Assembly (NCBI GenBank): GCA_019359125.1
Contig: JAHHHY010000016.1
Location: 17,166 to 81,165, forward strand
Direction: 5' to 3'
Source of the DNA: Pleurocapsa minor GSE-CHR-MK 17-07R
GTDB lineage: Bacteria; Chloroflexota; Anaerolineae; Aggregatilineales; Phototrophicaceae
DNA length: 64,000 bases
The notes below the pieces were generated by a model that made no database searches, was not told where the DNA came from, and was given only the letters and a program-made list of their open reading frames with translations. The translations under genes were made by a program, and so were the position numbers. Each line of letters begins with the position of its first letter. The stretch's first letter is position 1. Positions 1-8,190 of this stretch are shown here, piece after piece.

Positions 1-1
1 C

Positions 2-1021
2 ACCGAGCAGCTTGGCGACGCGGCGCGCATGAACAGCTTCAGCAGCATTTATCCCGTCAAAGGGCTGGACGAGCGCCGTTATATCGACATCATGGCGGGG
101 CGCTGCGGCGCGATCCGCCACGAGACCACGCCCCAGCCGGACGGTTTTATGGCCGCGCTGGAAAAAATCACCTGGCACCAGGATATCCCCACCGCCAGCC
201 CGACGCTGTATTCGCAGTACAACGTGATGGCGCTGGCACACGGCGTGGTCACGGTGCTGCTGGACGGCCAGGGGGCAGACGAGCTGTTCGGCGGCTATCT
301 CAGCCATGTCGTGGTGCACCTGCGCGCACTGCAAAAGCGCGACCCGCTGCGCTTCATGCGTGAAGGGGCATCGTTTGCCGCCGAGGTGTATCCGCGCTTC
401 TTCGCCTTCGCCAACCCGCGTGAGTTTGCGGCGCGGGCGCTGTTCACGCTGCGTCACGGGCGCAGGCCGCCGGGTGCGCTCAGGTCAGACTATGTGCCTG
501 CGGCCCAGTCGCGCGAGGCGACGCGCCATGCACGCGCATTCAACAGCGGTGACGCGCTGAACGACCACCTGTACCAGTCAGTCATGCAGGAGAGTATCCC
601 CGCGCTGCTGCACTACGAAGACCGCAACAGCATGGCCTGGGGCATTGAGGCGCGCGTGCCGTTCCTTGATCACCGCGTGGCGGAATTCGCGCTGGGTGTG
701 CCCGGCGACCTGAAGGTGCGCGGTGCCGAGACCAAGCGCTTCGCCCGTCGTGCTTTTTCCCGCGTGCTGCCCGATGAAATCGCTTGGCGCAAAGACAAGC
801 TGGGCTATCCCACCCCGTTTGGCGTCTGGCTGCGAAGCCATGCGCCGCTGCAAAACGAGGCGCGTGCGCTGCTGTTTGATGGCGCGGCCAAGCGCGATTG
901 GTGCGATGCGTCTCACGTGGGCGCACTGTGGAACCAGCATGTCAGCGGGCAGGCCGACCACAGCCGCGCACTCTACAGCCTGATCACTGCCGAGATGTGG
1001 CTGCGCGTCTTCCACGCGTAG
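2..1021 (+). CDS. asnB: Asparagine synthase (glutamine-hydrolysing), C-terminal part
   Basis: The reading frame is open from base 2, so the gene enters from outside the window and its N-terminal glutaminase half is missing here. What remains is the synthetase domain that adenylates aspartate and transfers ammonia. Seen in the sequence: DGQGADELFGGY, the typical loop after the ATP pyrophosphatase core, and the block around EDRNSMAWGIEARVPFLDHR, both standard in AsnB-type enzymes. The C-terminal part with DKLGYPTPFGVWLR is also typical. The first ATG (base 29) is internal and is not a start. An AsnB homologue may act in amino acid supply or in modifying an envelope or secondary metabolite; nothing here decides this. 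The stop is followed by a palindrome-bounded repeat. Confidence 0.9.
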   Translation, partial: TEQLGDAARMNSFSSIYPVKGLDERRYIDIMAGRCGAIRHETTPQPDGFMAALEKITWHQDIPTASPTLYSQYNVMALAHGVVTVLLDGQGADELFGGYLSHVVVHLRALQKRDPLRFMREGASFAAEVYPRFFAFANPREFAARALFTLRHGRRPPGALRSDYVPAAQSREATRHARAFNSGDALNDHLYQSVMQESIPALLHYEDRNSMAWGIEARVPFLDHRVAEFALGVPGDLKVRGAETKRFARRAFSRVLPDEIAWRKDKLGYPTPFGVWLRSHAPLQNEARALLFDGAAKRDWCDASHVGALWNQHVSGQADHSRALYSLITAEMWLRVFHA

Positions 1022-1102
1022 GCGAAATATCCCATGCTGACGGGCCGCATTTTTATGATATAGCGCACGGATTGGGATATATGGCGGATTTTTTGCTCCA
1101 GC

Positions 1103-1232
1103 GGGCGCATCGCGATGCGCCCCTACGCCCCAGTCATGCGAAGTATAGATGTACGCGATGGCTATTCAGCATCAGGACAGTTTTTGATGACCGGCCAGGT
1201 CGGCAGTTGTAGGGGCGCATCGCGATGCGCCC
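1103..1232. repeat. 130-bp element bounded by two identical 20-bp perfect palindromes
   Basis: The perfect palindrome GGGCGCATCGCGATGCGCCC occurs at 1103-1122 and again at 1213-1232, with outer flanks in opposite orientation (GCCCCTAC after the first, GTAGGGGC before the second). The body between them aligns, reverse-complemented, along its whole length with the elements at 16275-16404 and 16461-16591, including a shared GGTCATCA/TGATGACC word. The start-to-start spacing of the palindromes is 110 bp, as in those copies. It lies in the gap between the asparagine synthase and the convergent ATPase gene. It looks like a REPIN/MITE-type non-autonomous element. Confidence 0.75.
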
Positions 1233-1294
1233 GCCGAAACATTCAACATGACCGCTTTCACACTCACCTCTCTGTCCGCCCCATAACATCCCGC

Positions 1295-2104
1295 CTACTC
1301 CTCCAGCAGGCGGCGCAGGAAAATCTCCGGGTTATTCAGAAACGAACGCAGCAGGATCACGCTCTCCAGCGACTCGTACGGCACGCGCTGAATCGCGCCA
1401 TCGTCAAACGCGATCAGGTCCGCGCCCGGATAGGCCATCAGGATGGGCGAATGGGTGGCGATGACAAACTGCGACCCGCGCTGCACCATCCCGTGAATCA
1501 TGGCCAGCAGGCTCATCTGGCGGGTGGGCGACAGCGGCGCTTCCGGCTCATCGAGCAGATACAGCCCGTCCGGCACAAAGCGCGCCGAAAACAGCTTGAG
1601 GAAGCTTTCGCCATGCGACTGCGCGTCGAGGCCGTCGCCATAGCGGTGCTGAATCTCGCCCAGCTGATTCTGAAACGGCACCCGCGCCCACGTCTGCGCC
1701 GTGCTGCTGGCATTCGCCATCTCGGCATCGACATCGCGCAGGTCGCGCAGCAGGTCAGCCTTTTGCTGGGCGACCTGGCGCGCATAGCCGAAGAAGTCCT
1801 CAGCGCGCAGGAAGAAGCCGCGTTTCTTGCGGCCGCTCCACGCCCAGCGCAGCGCCTGGGCCAGCTCCCGCGCCGCCTGCAGCGTGGGGTCGCGGTCGAC
1901 ATGTTCCAGGCCGATGCTGGGCAGATGCGCGGCGCAGGCAGCCGCCTCCAGCAGCGTCGACTTGCCGGAGCCGTTTTCACCGACGAAGATCGTCACCGGG
2001 CTGGAGAACGCCAGCGTGTCCAGCGTGCGCACGACCGGCACGTTGAACGGGTAGGCATCAATCTCAGCAAATGTTGAGGGCTTGCTCACCTCGCGTAACA
2101 GCAT
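1295..2104 (-). CDS. Predicted AAA/ABC-type ATPase (COG3910-like)
   Basis: A 269-residue soluble ATPase of the RecF/SMC-like ABC fold. Motifs seen: Walker A GENGSGKSTLLEA near residue 50, a Walker B/signature region YLLDEPEAPLSPTRQ, and a switch histidine in IATHSPILMAYPGADLIAFD. This architecture matches the small predicted ATPases that resemble the ATPase half of OLD or toxin-associated proteins, but no TOPRIM or partner nuclease follows. The start was set at the internal ATG at 2104 because the residues upstream (Cys-rich, not family-like) look non-coding. It is convergent with the asparagine synthase gene and divergent from homoserine dehydrogenase. Its substrate is unknown. Confidence 0.8.
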   Translation of the reverse strand: MLLREVSKPSTFAEIDAYPFNVPVVRTLDTLAFSSPVTIFVGENGSGKSTLLEAAACAAHLPSIGLEHVDRDPTLQAARELAQALRWAWSGRKKRGFFLRAEDFFGYARQVAQQKADLLRDLRDVDAEMANASSTAQTWARVPFQNQLGEIQHRYGDGLDAQSHGESFLKLFSARFVPDGLYLLDEPEAPLSPTRQMSLLAMIHGMVQRGSQFVIATHSPILMAYPGADLIAFDDGAIQRVPYESLESVILLRSFLNNPEIFLRRLLEE

Positions 2105-2244
2105 CGCGTCTATCCTGAATAAGGTACGCCGCCCGGCATGACGGCCCGGGCAATTACAGCTACAATCATGGTTCTTTATGCGCACTCAGGCGCGGGCTGT
2201 GACAGGCCGGGTCTGGCGTGAAATTCAGCGGAGAATAGCACAAG

Positions 2245-3270
2245 ATGAAGATTGCGCTCATTGGGTTTGGCGTTGTCGGGCAGGGGCTGGCGCAGATTCT
2301 GCTGGACAAGGCGGACGATTTGCAGGCACGCTACGGGTTCGAGGCGCAGATTGTCGCCGTGGCCACGCGCTCACGCGGGTCGCTGATGCATCCGTCGGGG
2401 CTGGACACCGCCGCGCTGCTGGCTGCCGCGGGGTCTGGCGACCTGGCCAAATATTCCGACCAGCCCGGCCTGGCACGCGGCGCCAGCGCGATGACCATCG
2501 CCCGCGAGTCGGCCGCCGATGTGCTGATCGAGGTCAGCCCGTCGAACCTGACCGACGGCCAGCCCGCGATTGAGCTGTGCGAAGCGGCTTTCACATCGGG
2601 CAAGCATGTCGTGCTGGCGAACAAAGGCGCGCTGCTGCATGGCTATGCCCGCCTGAATGCCGCCGCCCGCGCCGCCGGTAAGCACCTGCTGTTCGAGGCG
2701 TCTGTGATGGCAGGCACGCCGTCGCTGCGGCTGGGGATGCAGGCGCTGGCCGGATGCACCATCACGCAGGCGCGCGGCATCGTCAATGGCACGACCAATT
2801 ACATCCTCACGCAGATGGAAGGCGGCCTGAGCTACGCCGACGCGCTGGCCGACGCACAGCGCCTGGGCTATGCCGAGACTGACCCAACTGCCGATGTCGA
2901 GGGCTGGGACGCCGCTGCCAAGGCGGTCATCCTGGGCGCGGCGTTGTTTGGCAAACAGTTTGCCTTTGCCGATATGTCCGTGCGCGGCATCAGCCAGCTC
3001 ACCCCGGCCGATATCAGCGCCGCCGCCGCGGCTGGCGAACGCTGGAAGCTGATCGCCGAAGTCACGCCGGCCGGGGCCAGCGTCGCACCGATGCGCCTGC
3101 CCATCACGCATCCGCTGTCGGGCGTGGCCGGGGCGACCAACGCGCTCACCATCACGACCGACCTGCTGGGTGATGTCACGCTGATCGGCAAGGGCGCAGG
3201 CGGCATCCAGACCGGCTTTGGCCTGCTGAGCGACCTGCTGGAGATTCACCGGACGGGTCAGGCGAGATAA
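2245..3270 (+). CDS. hom: Homoserine dehydrogenase
   Basis: Reduces aspartate semialdehyde to homoserine with NAD(P)H, the branch point to threonine and methionine. The Rossmann motif GFGVVGQG is at residues 7-14, Asn-Lys (K127) is in ANKGAL, and the catalytic region is DPTADVEGWDAAAKAVIL with D222 and K226. The protein is 341 residues and ends after the catalytic domain, so it lacks the C-terminal ACT domain that gives threonine feedback inhibition in many homologues. A GGAG Shine-Dalgarno lies about 10 bases before the ATG. A threonine-synthase-like gene lies 15 kb downstream on the other strand; no homoserine kinase of normal form was seen in the window. Confidence 0.93.
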   Translation: MKIALIGFGVVGQGLAQILLDKADDLQARYGFEAQIVAVATRSRGSLMHPSGLDTAALLAAAGSGDLAKYSDQPGLARGASAMTIARESAADVLIEVSPSNLTDGQPAIELCEAAFTSGKHVVLANKGALLHGYARLNAAARAAGKHLLFEASVMAGTPSLRLGMQALAGCTITQARGIVNGTTNYILTQMEGGLSYADALADAQRLGYAETDPTADVEGWDAAAKAVILGAALFGKQFAFADMSVRGISQLTPADISAAAAAGERWKLIAEVTPAGASVAPMRLPITHPLSGVAGATNALTITTDLLGDVTLIGKGAGGIQTGFGLLSDLLEIHRTGQAR

Positions 3271-3321
3271 TCCGCAGGTGCCGCCGCCTGAGGCTCAAAG
3301 CTTCAGGCTACAAGAAGCCCA

Positions 3322-3410
3322 AGTCCCTGAAGGGACTGAAAAGCAGGGTCCCGGAGTGAGTGAAACCATTGGCTTCACCTGGCGTACAGGAGATGAGACC
3401 CGTCTCGTCT
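3322..3410. repeat. Two small palindromes between hom and the protease gene
   Basis: AGTCCCT-GA-AGGGACT at 3322-3337 is a perfect hairpin, and AGATGAGACCCGTCTCGTCT at 3391-3410 is a near-perfect palindrome with one G-T mismatch pair. Neither is followed by a T run, so they are unlikely to be intrinsic terminators. They resemble the other palindromic intergenic repeats of the window. Confidence 0.5.
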
Positions 3411-3463
3411 GACGAATATTTTGCATCACAAAACACGATAAAGTGGGTAGATGGAGCCTGAAC

Positions 3464-4717
3464 ATGCATCGCGGAAATGAACGACGGTGGATCACGAGCG
3501 CGCTGGTCGCCGGCCTGCTGCTGCTGGCAGCCTGTCAGGGCGCCATGCCGCCCCCGCCGGACGCAGTGCTGAGCACGCCGCCCGCCGCGCTGGACATCAA
3601 CACCAGCCTGCGCCAGCCGCTGCCCACGCCCGTGCCCGCCAACATCGTCAATGATGCCGACGCTGAATATCTGCTGCTGACCAACCTGTACGAGCGCGTC
3701 TCGCCGTCGGTGGTCAACATCGAGGTGACGATCGACAACCCCGTGCACAGCTTCATCCAGGAGCTGTCCAGCGGCAGCGGCTTCGTGCTGGATGCCGACG
3801 GCCACATCATCACCAACGCGCATGTGGTGGCCGACACCAGCAGCATCATCGTCACGTTTAACGATGGCTATGTGGCCGAGGCCGAGCTGGTCGGGCTGGA
3901 CAGCTACAGCGACCTGGCCCTGCTCAAAGTCGAGGTCGATGCCGGGCGGCTGTTCCCGGTCACGTTTGGCGATTCCGGGTTGGTGCGCGTGGGTCAGCGG
4001 GCGGTCGCCATCGGCAATCCGTTCGGGCTGGCCAGCTCGATGAGCGACGGGATCGTCAGCGCGTTGGGCCGCCAGCTTCCCAGCGCCGAGATGATCACCA
4101 ACACGGCGGTCGGCTTTCAGAATCCGAATATCATTCAGGTGGACACGCCGATCAACCCCGGCAACAGCGGCGGCCCGCTGCTGAACAGCGCCGGCGAGGT
4201 CATCGGCGTCAATACGGCCATCCGCACCGAGACCGGCATCTTCGAGGGCGTCGGCTTTGCCGTGCCATCGGCCACGGTGCTGCGCGTGATTCCCGACCTG
4301 CTGGACGACGGCAGCGTGGACTATTCGTATATCGGCATCTCCAGCGAGTCGGCCGATGACGGCTTTGGCGTGGCCGGGCTGGTCGATGTGCTGGAGCTGC
4401 CGGTGCAGGCTGGCGTGCTGATCGCCAGCGTCACACCCGGTTCCCCGGCACAGCAGGCCGGGCTGCTGGGCGGCACGCGCGAGGTCAATATCCGGGGACG
4501 CACGCTGTGCGTGGGCGGCGACATCGTGGTCGCGGTGGACGACCTGACCGTGCGCAACATGGACGAGCTGGTCAGCTATCTGGTGACGCACACGCGCCCG
4601 GGCGACACCGTGCAGATGCGCATTGTGCGCGGCCAGGAAACGTTCGACCTGTCCGTGGCGCTTCAGTCGCGGCCCGCGCAGGTGGAGCCATCGCCCGCCT
4701 GCGGATCGGCATCCTGA
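3464..4717 (+). CDS. HtrA/DegP-type S1C serine protease, lipoprotein
   Basis: A 417-residue envelope protease. The N-terminus is a lipoprotein signal with lipobox LLAAC (C24). The chymotrypsin-like domain has the triad H120 (ITNAHVV), D150 (SYSDLALL) and S235 (NPGNSGGP). A single PDZ domain follows, with GVLIASVTPGSPAQQAGLLGG and GGDIVVAVDD. It probably degrades or chaperones damaged exported proteins at the outer face of the membrane. The start chosen is the ATG at 3464, which has GGAG 7 bases upstream and begins a good signal peptide; a GTG at 3443 in the same frame is less likely. It is monocistronic, followed by a GNAT gene after about 70 bases. Confidence 0.92.
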   Translation: MHRGNERRWITSALVAGLLLLAACQGAMPPPPDAVLSTPPAALDINTSLRQPLPTPVPANIVNDADAEYLLLTNLYERVSPSVVNIEVTIDNPVHSFIQELSSGSGFVLDADGHIITNAHVVADTSSIIVTFNDGYVAEAELVGLDSYSDLALLKVEVDAGRLFPVTFGDSGLVRVGQRAVAIGNPFGLASSMSDGIVSALGRQLPSAEMITNTAVGFQNPNIIQVDTPINPGNSGGPLLNSAGEVIGVNTAIRTETGIFEGVGFAVPSATVLRVIPDLLDDGSVDYSYIGISSESADDGFGVAGLVDVLELPVQAGVLIASVTPGSPAQQAGLLGGTREVNIRGRTLCVGGDIVVAVDDLTVRNMDELVSYLVTHTRPGDTVQMRIVRGQETFDLSVALQSRPAQVEPSPACGSAS

Positions 4718-4786
4718 GAGACACGCTTTAATCGGGCCGGCCAGCACCGGCTATGCTTTGTTGCGCGAGAAAGGCGGCGCGGCCGT

Positions 4787-5353
4787 ATGTTGCTCGATTT
4801 CACACAGCTTATTCTGGAGACAACTCGCCTGCGGCTGCGTCCGCCCCGCGAAAGCGACACCGCCGCTATCGCCACCCAGGCCAACCACCCGCTGGTGGCC
4901 AAAGGCACGCTGCGCATGCCGCACCCGTATACGCCGATGGATGCGCGCAAGTATGTGCATGTGGCCTATGAAGGGAGGGCGAGCGGGCTGTGGCTGCCGT
5001 GCCTGCTGGAGCGCAAGGGCGATGCAGCGTTTATCGGGCTGATGGGGCTGAATCTGACGCCGGAGTATCGGCGCGGCGAGCTGGGCTACTGGCTGGGCGT
5101 GCCCTACTGGAACAAAGGCTATGCCACCGAGGCGGCGGCCGCCCTGATCGATTATGGGTTCCAGGCGCTCGACCTGATCCGCATCCAGGCCAACCATTTT
5201 GTTGATAATCCGGCCAGCGGGCGCGTGATGCAGAAGCTGGGCATGCGCTATGAAGGCACGCTGCGCAGCTACTTCATCCGCTTTGGCGAGCCCAAAGACA
5301 CCGCCTTCTACGCCATCCTGCGCGAAGAGTGGGAACAGGCGCGCAGGCGCTAG
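4787..5353 (+). CDS. GNAT N-acetyltransferase, RimJ/RimL type
   Basis: A 188-residue acetyltransferase of the RimJ/RimL branch. The opening ETTRLRLRPPRESDTAAIA is the family's first strand and helix. The acetyl-CoA-binding part ELGYWLGVPYWNKGYATEAAAALIDYGF and the later NPASGRVMQKLGMRYEGTLR are classic. The family acetylates protein N-termini or small amines using acetyl-CoA in the cytoplasm; the substrate here cannot be read from sequence. It ends six bases before the stop of the convergent hypothetical gene. Confidence 0.9.
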   Translation: MLLDFTQLILETTRLRLRPPRESDTAAIATQANHPLVAKGTLRMPHPYTPMDARKYVHVAYEGRASGLWLPCLLERKGDAAFIGLMGLNLTPEYRRGELGYWLGVPYWNKGYATEAAAALIDYGFQALDLIRIQANHFVDNPASGRVMQKLGMRYEGTLRSYFIRFGEPKDTAFYAILREEWEQARRR

Positions 5354-5359
5354 GCGCTG

Positions 5360-5968
5360 CTATTTGTCGGCGAGCTGCTGCGGCTTGCTGTACAGCCACC
5401 AGAACTGCTTGTTGTCATAGGCCGGGGCGATTTCCGCTGACCAGATAAAGTCAGCCGGGCGCACCCAGCGGCGCAGGCGGCTGTCCACTGCGCGCATGGC
5501 CTCCTCAATCTCGGTCGTCGGCTGGCCTTCGGCGGTCAGCGCCATCAGCAGTTCCTGGGCGATGGTGCGGCGCAGCGCTTCGGGCATATAACTGCTGGCG
5601 GCCATGCGCGGGTTCTCGCGCAGTTCCTCGAAGTAGGCATCCATCGCCTTCAAGCGCGAGAGCGCCTCGCGGTTCATTTTGGCGTCATAGTGGCCCTGCC
5701 AGGCACGGCGCGCCGTCTCATGGGCGGCCTCGGTGCGCGACAATTCTTCCTGCTGGGCGGGCGACAGCCGGTCACGCTGGGCAGCCAGGCGGCGCAGGCG
5801 CATCAGCAGCGCGCCCACGGTCAGGCTGGGCATCTGCCCCATCGAGAACAGGCCGCCGCTGCCGGTCTTGCCATACAGCTCGCTGCCTTTCACGTAGTCC
5901 CCCAGGCCGCTGACCATCGCTTTTGCTTCTTTCAGGTCGCTGTCCACGGTGTAATTGGTTTCGCTCAT
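5360..5968 (-). CDS. Conserved-looking helical hypothetical protein
   Basis: A 202-residue protein not recognised. It is rich in charged residues and predicted helices (for example the segment from SPAQQEELSRTEAAHETARRA onward), with no signal peptide, TM segment or metal motif. The C-terminus is aromatic (FIWSAEIAPAYDNKQFWWLY). An AGGAAAA Shine-Dalgarno lies just upstream of the ATG, and codon use matches the neighbours, so it is probably a real gene. It is convergent with the RimJ-like gene and sits downstream of the second GNAT gene on the same strand with a 40-base gap. No function is proposed. Confidence 0.7.
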   Translation of the reverse strand: MSETNYTVDSDLKEAKAMVSGLGDYVKGSELYGKTGSGGLFSMGQMPSLTVGALLMRLRRLAAQRDRLSPAQQEELSRTEAAHETARRAWQGHYDAKMNREALSRLKAMDAYFEELRENPRMAASSYMPEALRRTIAQELLMALTAEGQPTTEIEEAMRAVDSRLRRWVRPADFIWSAEIAPAYDNKQFWWLYSKPQQLADK

Positions 5969-6008
5969 GGCATTTTTCCTCCGTTAGCGGGCGGCTGGCA
6001 CGCTCAGT

Positions 6009-6512
6009 TTAACAGGCATTCACAGTGCTGCGCCGTTCCATCAGGACTGTATCATGCCATTGGCCGTCGCGCATGGCGATGCGTTCGCGGTAGCCCACCA
6101 GGCGAAAGCCGCAGGCCGTGTGCAGCGCGATGCTGGCTTCATTGGCGCGAAAGATGACCGATTGCAGCGTCCAGAAGCCAGCCTGTTCGCTGGCCGCGAT
6201 CAGCGCATCCAGCAGGGCGCGCCCCACGCCTGCGCCACGCGCTGCGCCGGCGACATAAATCGTCACTTCGGCCACGCCGGCATAGGCGGCACGCGCCGAA
6301 ATCGGGCTGAGCACTGCCCAGCCCAGCACGGCTCCGTCACGCTCTGCCACCAGGCGCGGCTGCACGACGTGTGCCGCATCCCAGACTTCCCACTCCGGCA
6401 GGCTGGACTCAAACGTCGCCCGCCCGGTATTCATGCCTTCCTCGTAGATGGCCGCCACAGCGGCCCAGTCCTCCGCCAGCATCGGGCGGATGGAGAGATC
6501 GGTATGCGTCAT
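6009..6512 (-). CDS. GNAT N-acetyltransferase, phosphinothricin acetyltransferase-like
   Basis: A 167-residue acetyltransferase. The N-terminus (SIRPMLAEDWAAVAAIYEEG) and the NTGRATFESSLPEWEVWD region are the hallmark of the PAT/Bar (MddA-like) branch. The acetyl-CoA loop is VAGAARGAGVGRALLDALI and the end is IALHTACGFRLVGYRERIAMRDGQWHDT. Known members acetylate phosphinothricin, methionine sulfone or similar amino acids. The start at 6512 was chosen because the family begins there; the frame stays open upstream into repeat DNA. It is followed on the same strand by the small helical protein gene. Confidence 0.88.
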   Translation of the reverse strand: MTHTDLSIRPMLAEDWAAVAAIYEEGMNTGRATFESSLPEWEVWDAAHVVQPRLVAERDGAVLGWAVLSPISARAAYAGVAEVTIYVAGAARGAGVGRALLDALIAASEQAGFWTLQSVIFRANEASIALHTACGFRLVGYRERIAMRDGQWHDTVLMERRSTVNAC

Positions 6513-6643
6513 ATGATGCCCGCCTGTGATGGGTATGCATTGTGTGCCCTTAAGACTACCGCTTTTTGCGCGATTTTGGCTGGTGCTTCTGGCCCGGCGA
6601 ATGATCGGCCACTTCACCCAGGCCGCATGCAAGCCAAAATAAT

Positions 6644-6664
6644 GGGGACAGCCCTGCCGTCTCC
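6644..6664 (+). repeat. 21-bp semi-palindromic repeat, copy 1
   Basis: GGGGACAGCCCTGCCGTCTCC here and GGGGACAGCCCTGCCGTCCCC at 7510-7530 are near-identical imperfect palindromes in the same orientation, both next to a GGTGCCAA/TTGGCACC word. They flank the YCII gene. Confidence 0.55.
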
Positions 6665-6710
6665 ATTGGCACCAGGTCAAGAAATTCCGCCAGGGATTCA
6701 GTCGGATTCC

Positions 6711-6734
6711 GGGGCGGACACATAGGTCCGCCCC
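6711..6734. repeat. Palindromic repeat GGGGCGGAC...GTCCGCCCC
   Basis: Nine-base perfect arms (6711-6719 and 6726-6734) around a six-base centre, followed by TAC. The outer GGGGC and GCCCCTAC match the palindrome family at 1103, 16275 and 16461, although the arm sequence differs. It sits between the GNAT gene and the YCII stop codon. Confidence 0.6.
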
Positions 6735-6745
6735 TACATGCACGT

Positions 6746-7096
6746 TTATTCAAACGTGACCACTGGTCGGATTTCGACGCTGCCCTCGCGCGCAACGGGG
6801 ATTTTCGAGGCGATTTCGATGGCTTCATCAACATCTTTGCAGTCGATGATGTAGAAGCCAGCCAGACCTTCGGGGGCTTCGGCAAACGGACCATCGGTGG
6901 TTAGCGTTTTGCCATCGCGGACGCGGATGGTGGTGGCAGCAGAGGTGGGGCGGACGGCTTCGCCTGAAATGATGGTGGCGCGCTGGCTGGCATATTCAAA
7001 AAAGGCGTTGTAGTCCTGTATCTCCTGCATCTGTTCTTCCTTCGTCATGTTGGCTGCGGCGGCCTCGTTACGATAGTTGAGCATCATGAATTTCAC
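6746..7096 (-). CDS. YCII-related (DGPF) protein
   Basis: A 116-residue protein of the YCII/DGPF family, a ferredoxin-like dimeric fold often encoded near ECF sigma factors. Seen: VKFMMLNYRNE at the start, the signature TTDGPFAEAPEGLAGFYIIDC and the closing EIRPVV. The start is the GTG at 7096 because AGGAG lies exactly 8 bases upstream and the family begins with this strand; longer frames upstream are unsupported. The biochemical role of the family is poorly defined. It is a single gene with repeats on both sides. Confidence 0.88.
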   Translation of the reverse strand: MKFMMLNYRNEAAAANMTKEEQMQEIQDYNAFFEYASQRATIISGEAVRPTSAATTIRVRDGKTLTTDGPFAEAPEGLAGFYIIDCKDVDEAIEIASKIPVAREGSVEIRPVVTFE

Positions 7097-7444
7097 GAGA
7101 AGTTCTCCTGACTGGCTTGTGCCATTGATAAGGTGAAACGCGCTTTTTCGCATTTCTATCAATACGTCGAATGAGAGTCCATCAAAATGACATCTTTTCT
7201 CATTTTAATCTCTCTCTCATTTTTACATGAGAACTGATGCTGCCGGAAAACTACAATATCGATTGCCAGCGCGAATTAACCGATCGTGGCGATCAGCACC
7301 GCGAGGACTTTGTCATGCTACTGCCGGAAGGGGGTCTCGATTTGTGCCGGATTATGTCCTGTGGTGGTCTCTATCCTTCATCAGGTGGGCGGATTTGAAG
7401 GAAAGAAACCTCACAGTTCAACATATTCGTCGGCGAAGCACGTA

Positions 7445-7474
7445 GCCGGGGCGCACCTGCGTGTGCGCCCCGGC
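7445..7474. repeat. Palindrome with perfect 12-bp arms
   Basis: GCCGGGGCGCAC (7445-7456), loop CTGCGT, then GTGCGCCCCGGC (7463-7474). No T run follows. It belongs to the GGGGC...GCCCC palindrome class of this window but carries its own arm sequence. Confidence 0.6.
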
Positions 7475-7509
7475 AGAAAAGAGAAGAACCGTCTGAACAT
7501 GGTGCCAAC

Positions 7510-7530
7510 GGGGACAGCCCTGCCGTCCCC
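7510..7530 (+). repeat. 21-bp semi-palindromic repeat, copy 2
   Basis: GGGGACAGCCCTGCCGTCCCC, one base different from the copy at 6644-6664 and in the same orientation, just downstream of the Usp-like gene. Confidence 0.55.
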
Positions 7531-7555
7531 CTGACAAATTTCACTGCCTGCTTGC

Positions 7556-8035
7556 CTAGTCGTGATGCACGGCCTCCGCCACGGGTGACCAGTTGTCAGG
7601 GGCCACCGCCGGAGGATTGACCACATAAAGGTGATGATAATGGGCTTCCAGCAGCTCATCCAGATGATGAATTTCCGCCGTGCTGCTATGCACCAGCCGG
7701 TGTCCGTTGACAGTTTCGCGCACGATGACCGATTCTGCCAGCAGGTCATCAGCGGCCCGGGCGATGCCCTCGGCCAGATCGTCATACTTGTAGACGGCGG
7801 TCGCCAGCGTCAGGCCGTATTCAGCCGCGATGGCCTGATACGCCGCAATGTCCCCGGTTTCGCTTTCGCTGAAACGGTACTCGCTGGCATCCATGCCCAG
7901 CCAGTTGAGATTGGTCGCAGGCAGCATCTTCACCAGCGTCACGCTGGCCTGCTGGTCCTGTGCCAGCTTGCAGGCCGCCCGTACTGCCAGCGTCGTCCAC
8001 TTCGTGTCTGCCATTTGAACCAGGATTGTCGCCAT
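7556..8035 (-). CDS. Universal stress protein-like protein
   Basis: A 159-residue protein with the N-terminal pattern of UspA proteins: ILVQMADTKWTTLAVRAACKLAQDQQASVTLVKML. The usual ATP-binding signature (G-x2-G-x9-G-S/T) near the C-terminus is not present; instead the tail is His-rich (ETVNGHRLVHSSTAEIHHLDELLEAHYHHLYVV). It may therefore be a non-nucleotide-binding Usp or a distant relative. A GAGGGA Shine-Dalgarno is present before the ATG. It stands alone between two repeat-rich gaps. Confidence 0.65.
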   Translation of the reverse strand: MATILVQMADTKWTTLAVRAACKLAQDQQASVTLVKMLPATNLNWLGMDASEYRFSESETGDIAAYQAIAAEYGLTLATAVYKYDDLAEGIARAADDLLAESVIVRETVNGHRLVHSSTAEIHHLDELLEAHYHHLYVVNPPAVAPDNWSPVAEAVHHD

Positions 8036-8190
8036 GATGTCTATTTCCCTCGTGGGAGCACTTGTTGTTCGTCAATAGTATTATTCTAGTCCCGATTACA
8101 TGGCCGTGAATGTAAGATTTCGCAATTTATTGTGTAGTCTGCATAGTCTTTTCAGGGACAGCGTTTAGGTTGATTGCCTAAAGCACCAGC

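Larger units (their letters stand above)
7163..7555. other. Intergenic region with palindromic repeats
   Basis: No convincing gene. A 53-codon open frame (7237-7398, plus strand) was considered and left out. The region holds the 12-bp-arm palindrome at 7445-7474 and the 21-bp repeat at 7510-7530. The first 70 bases are AT-rich and could contain the promoter of the YCII gene. Confidence 0.6.

Noticed and set aside
3322..3337. Hairpin after homoserine dehydrogenase as an intrinsic terminator
   Set aside because: No T run follows the stem on either strand.
3308..4747. 479-codon open frame antisense to the HtrA-type protease
   Set aside because: The plus strand has a full catalytic triad, PDZ domain and lipobox; the antisense frame has no motif or Shine-Dalgarno.
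7237..7398. 53-codon frame starting MLPENYNIDCQ in the gap before the Usp-like gene
   Set aside because: Short, no recognisable family and no good Shine-Dalgarno; could be a decayed fragment, but nothing supports a working gene.
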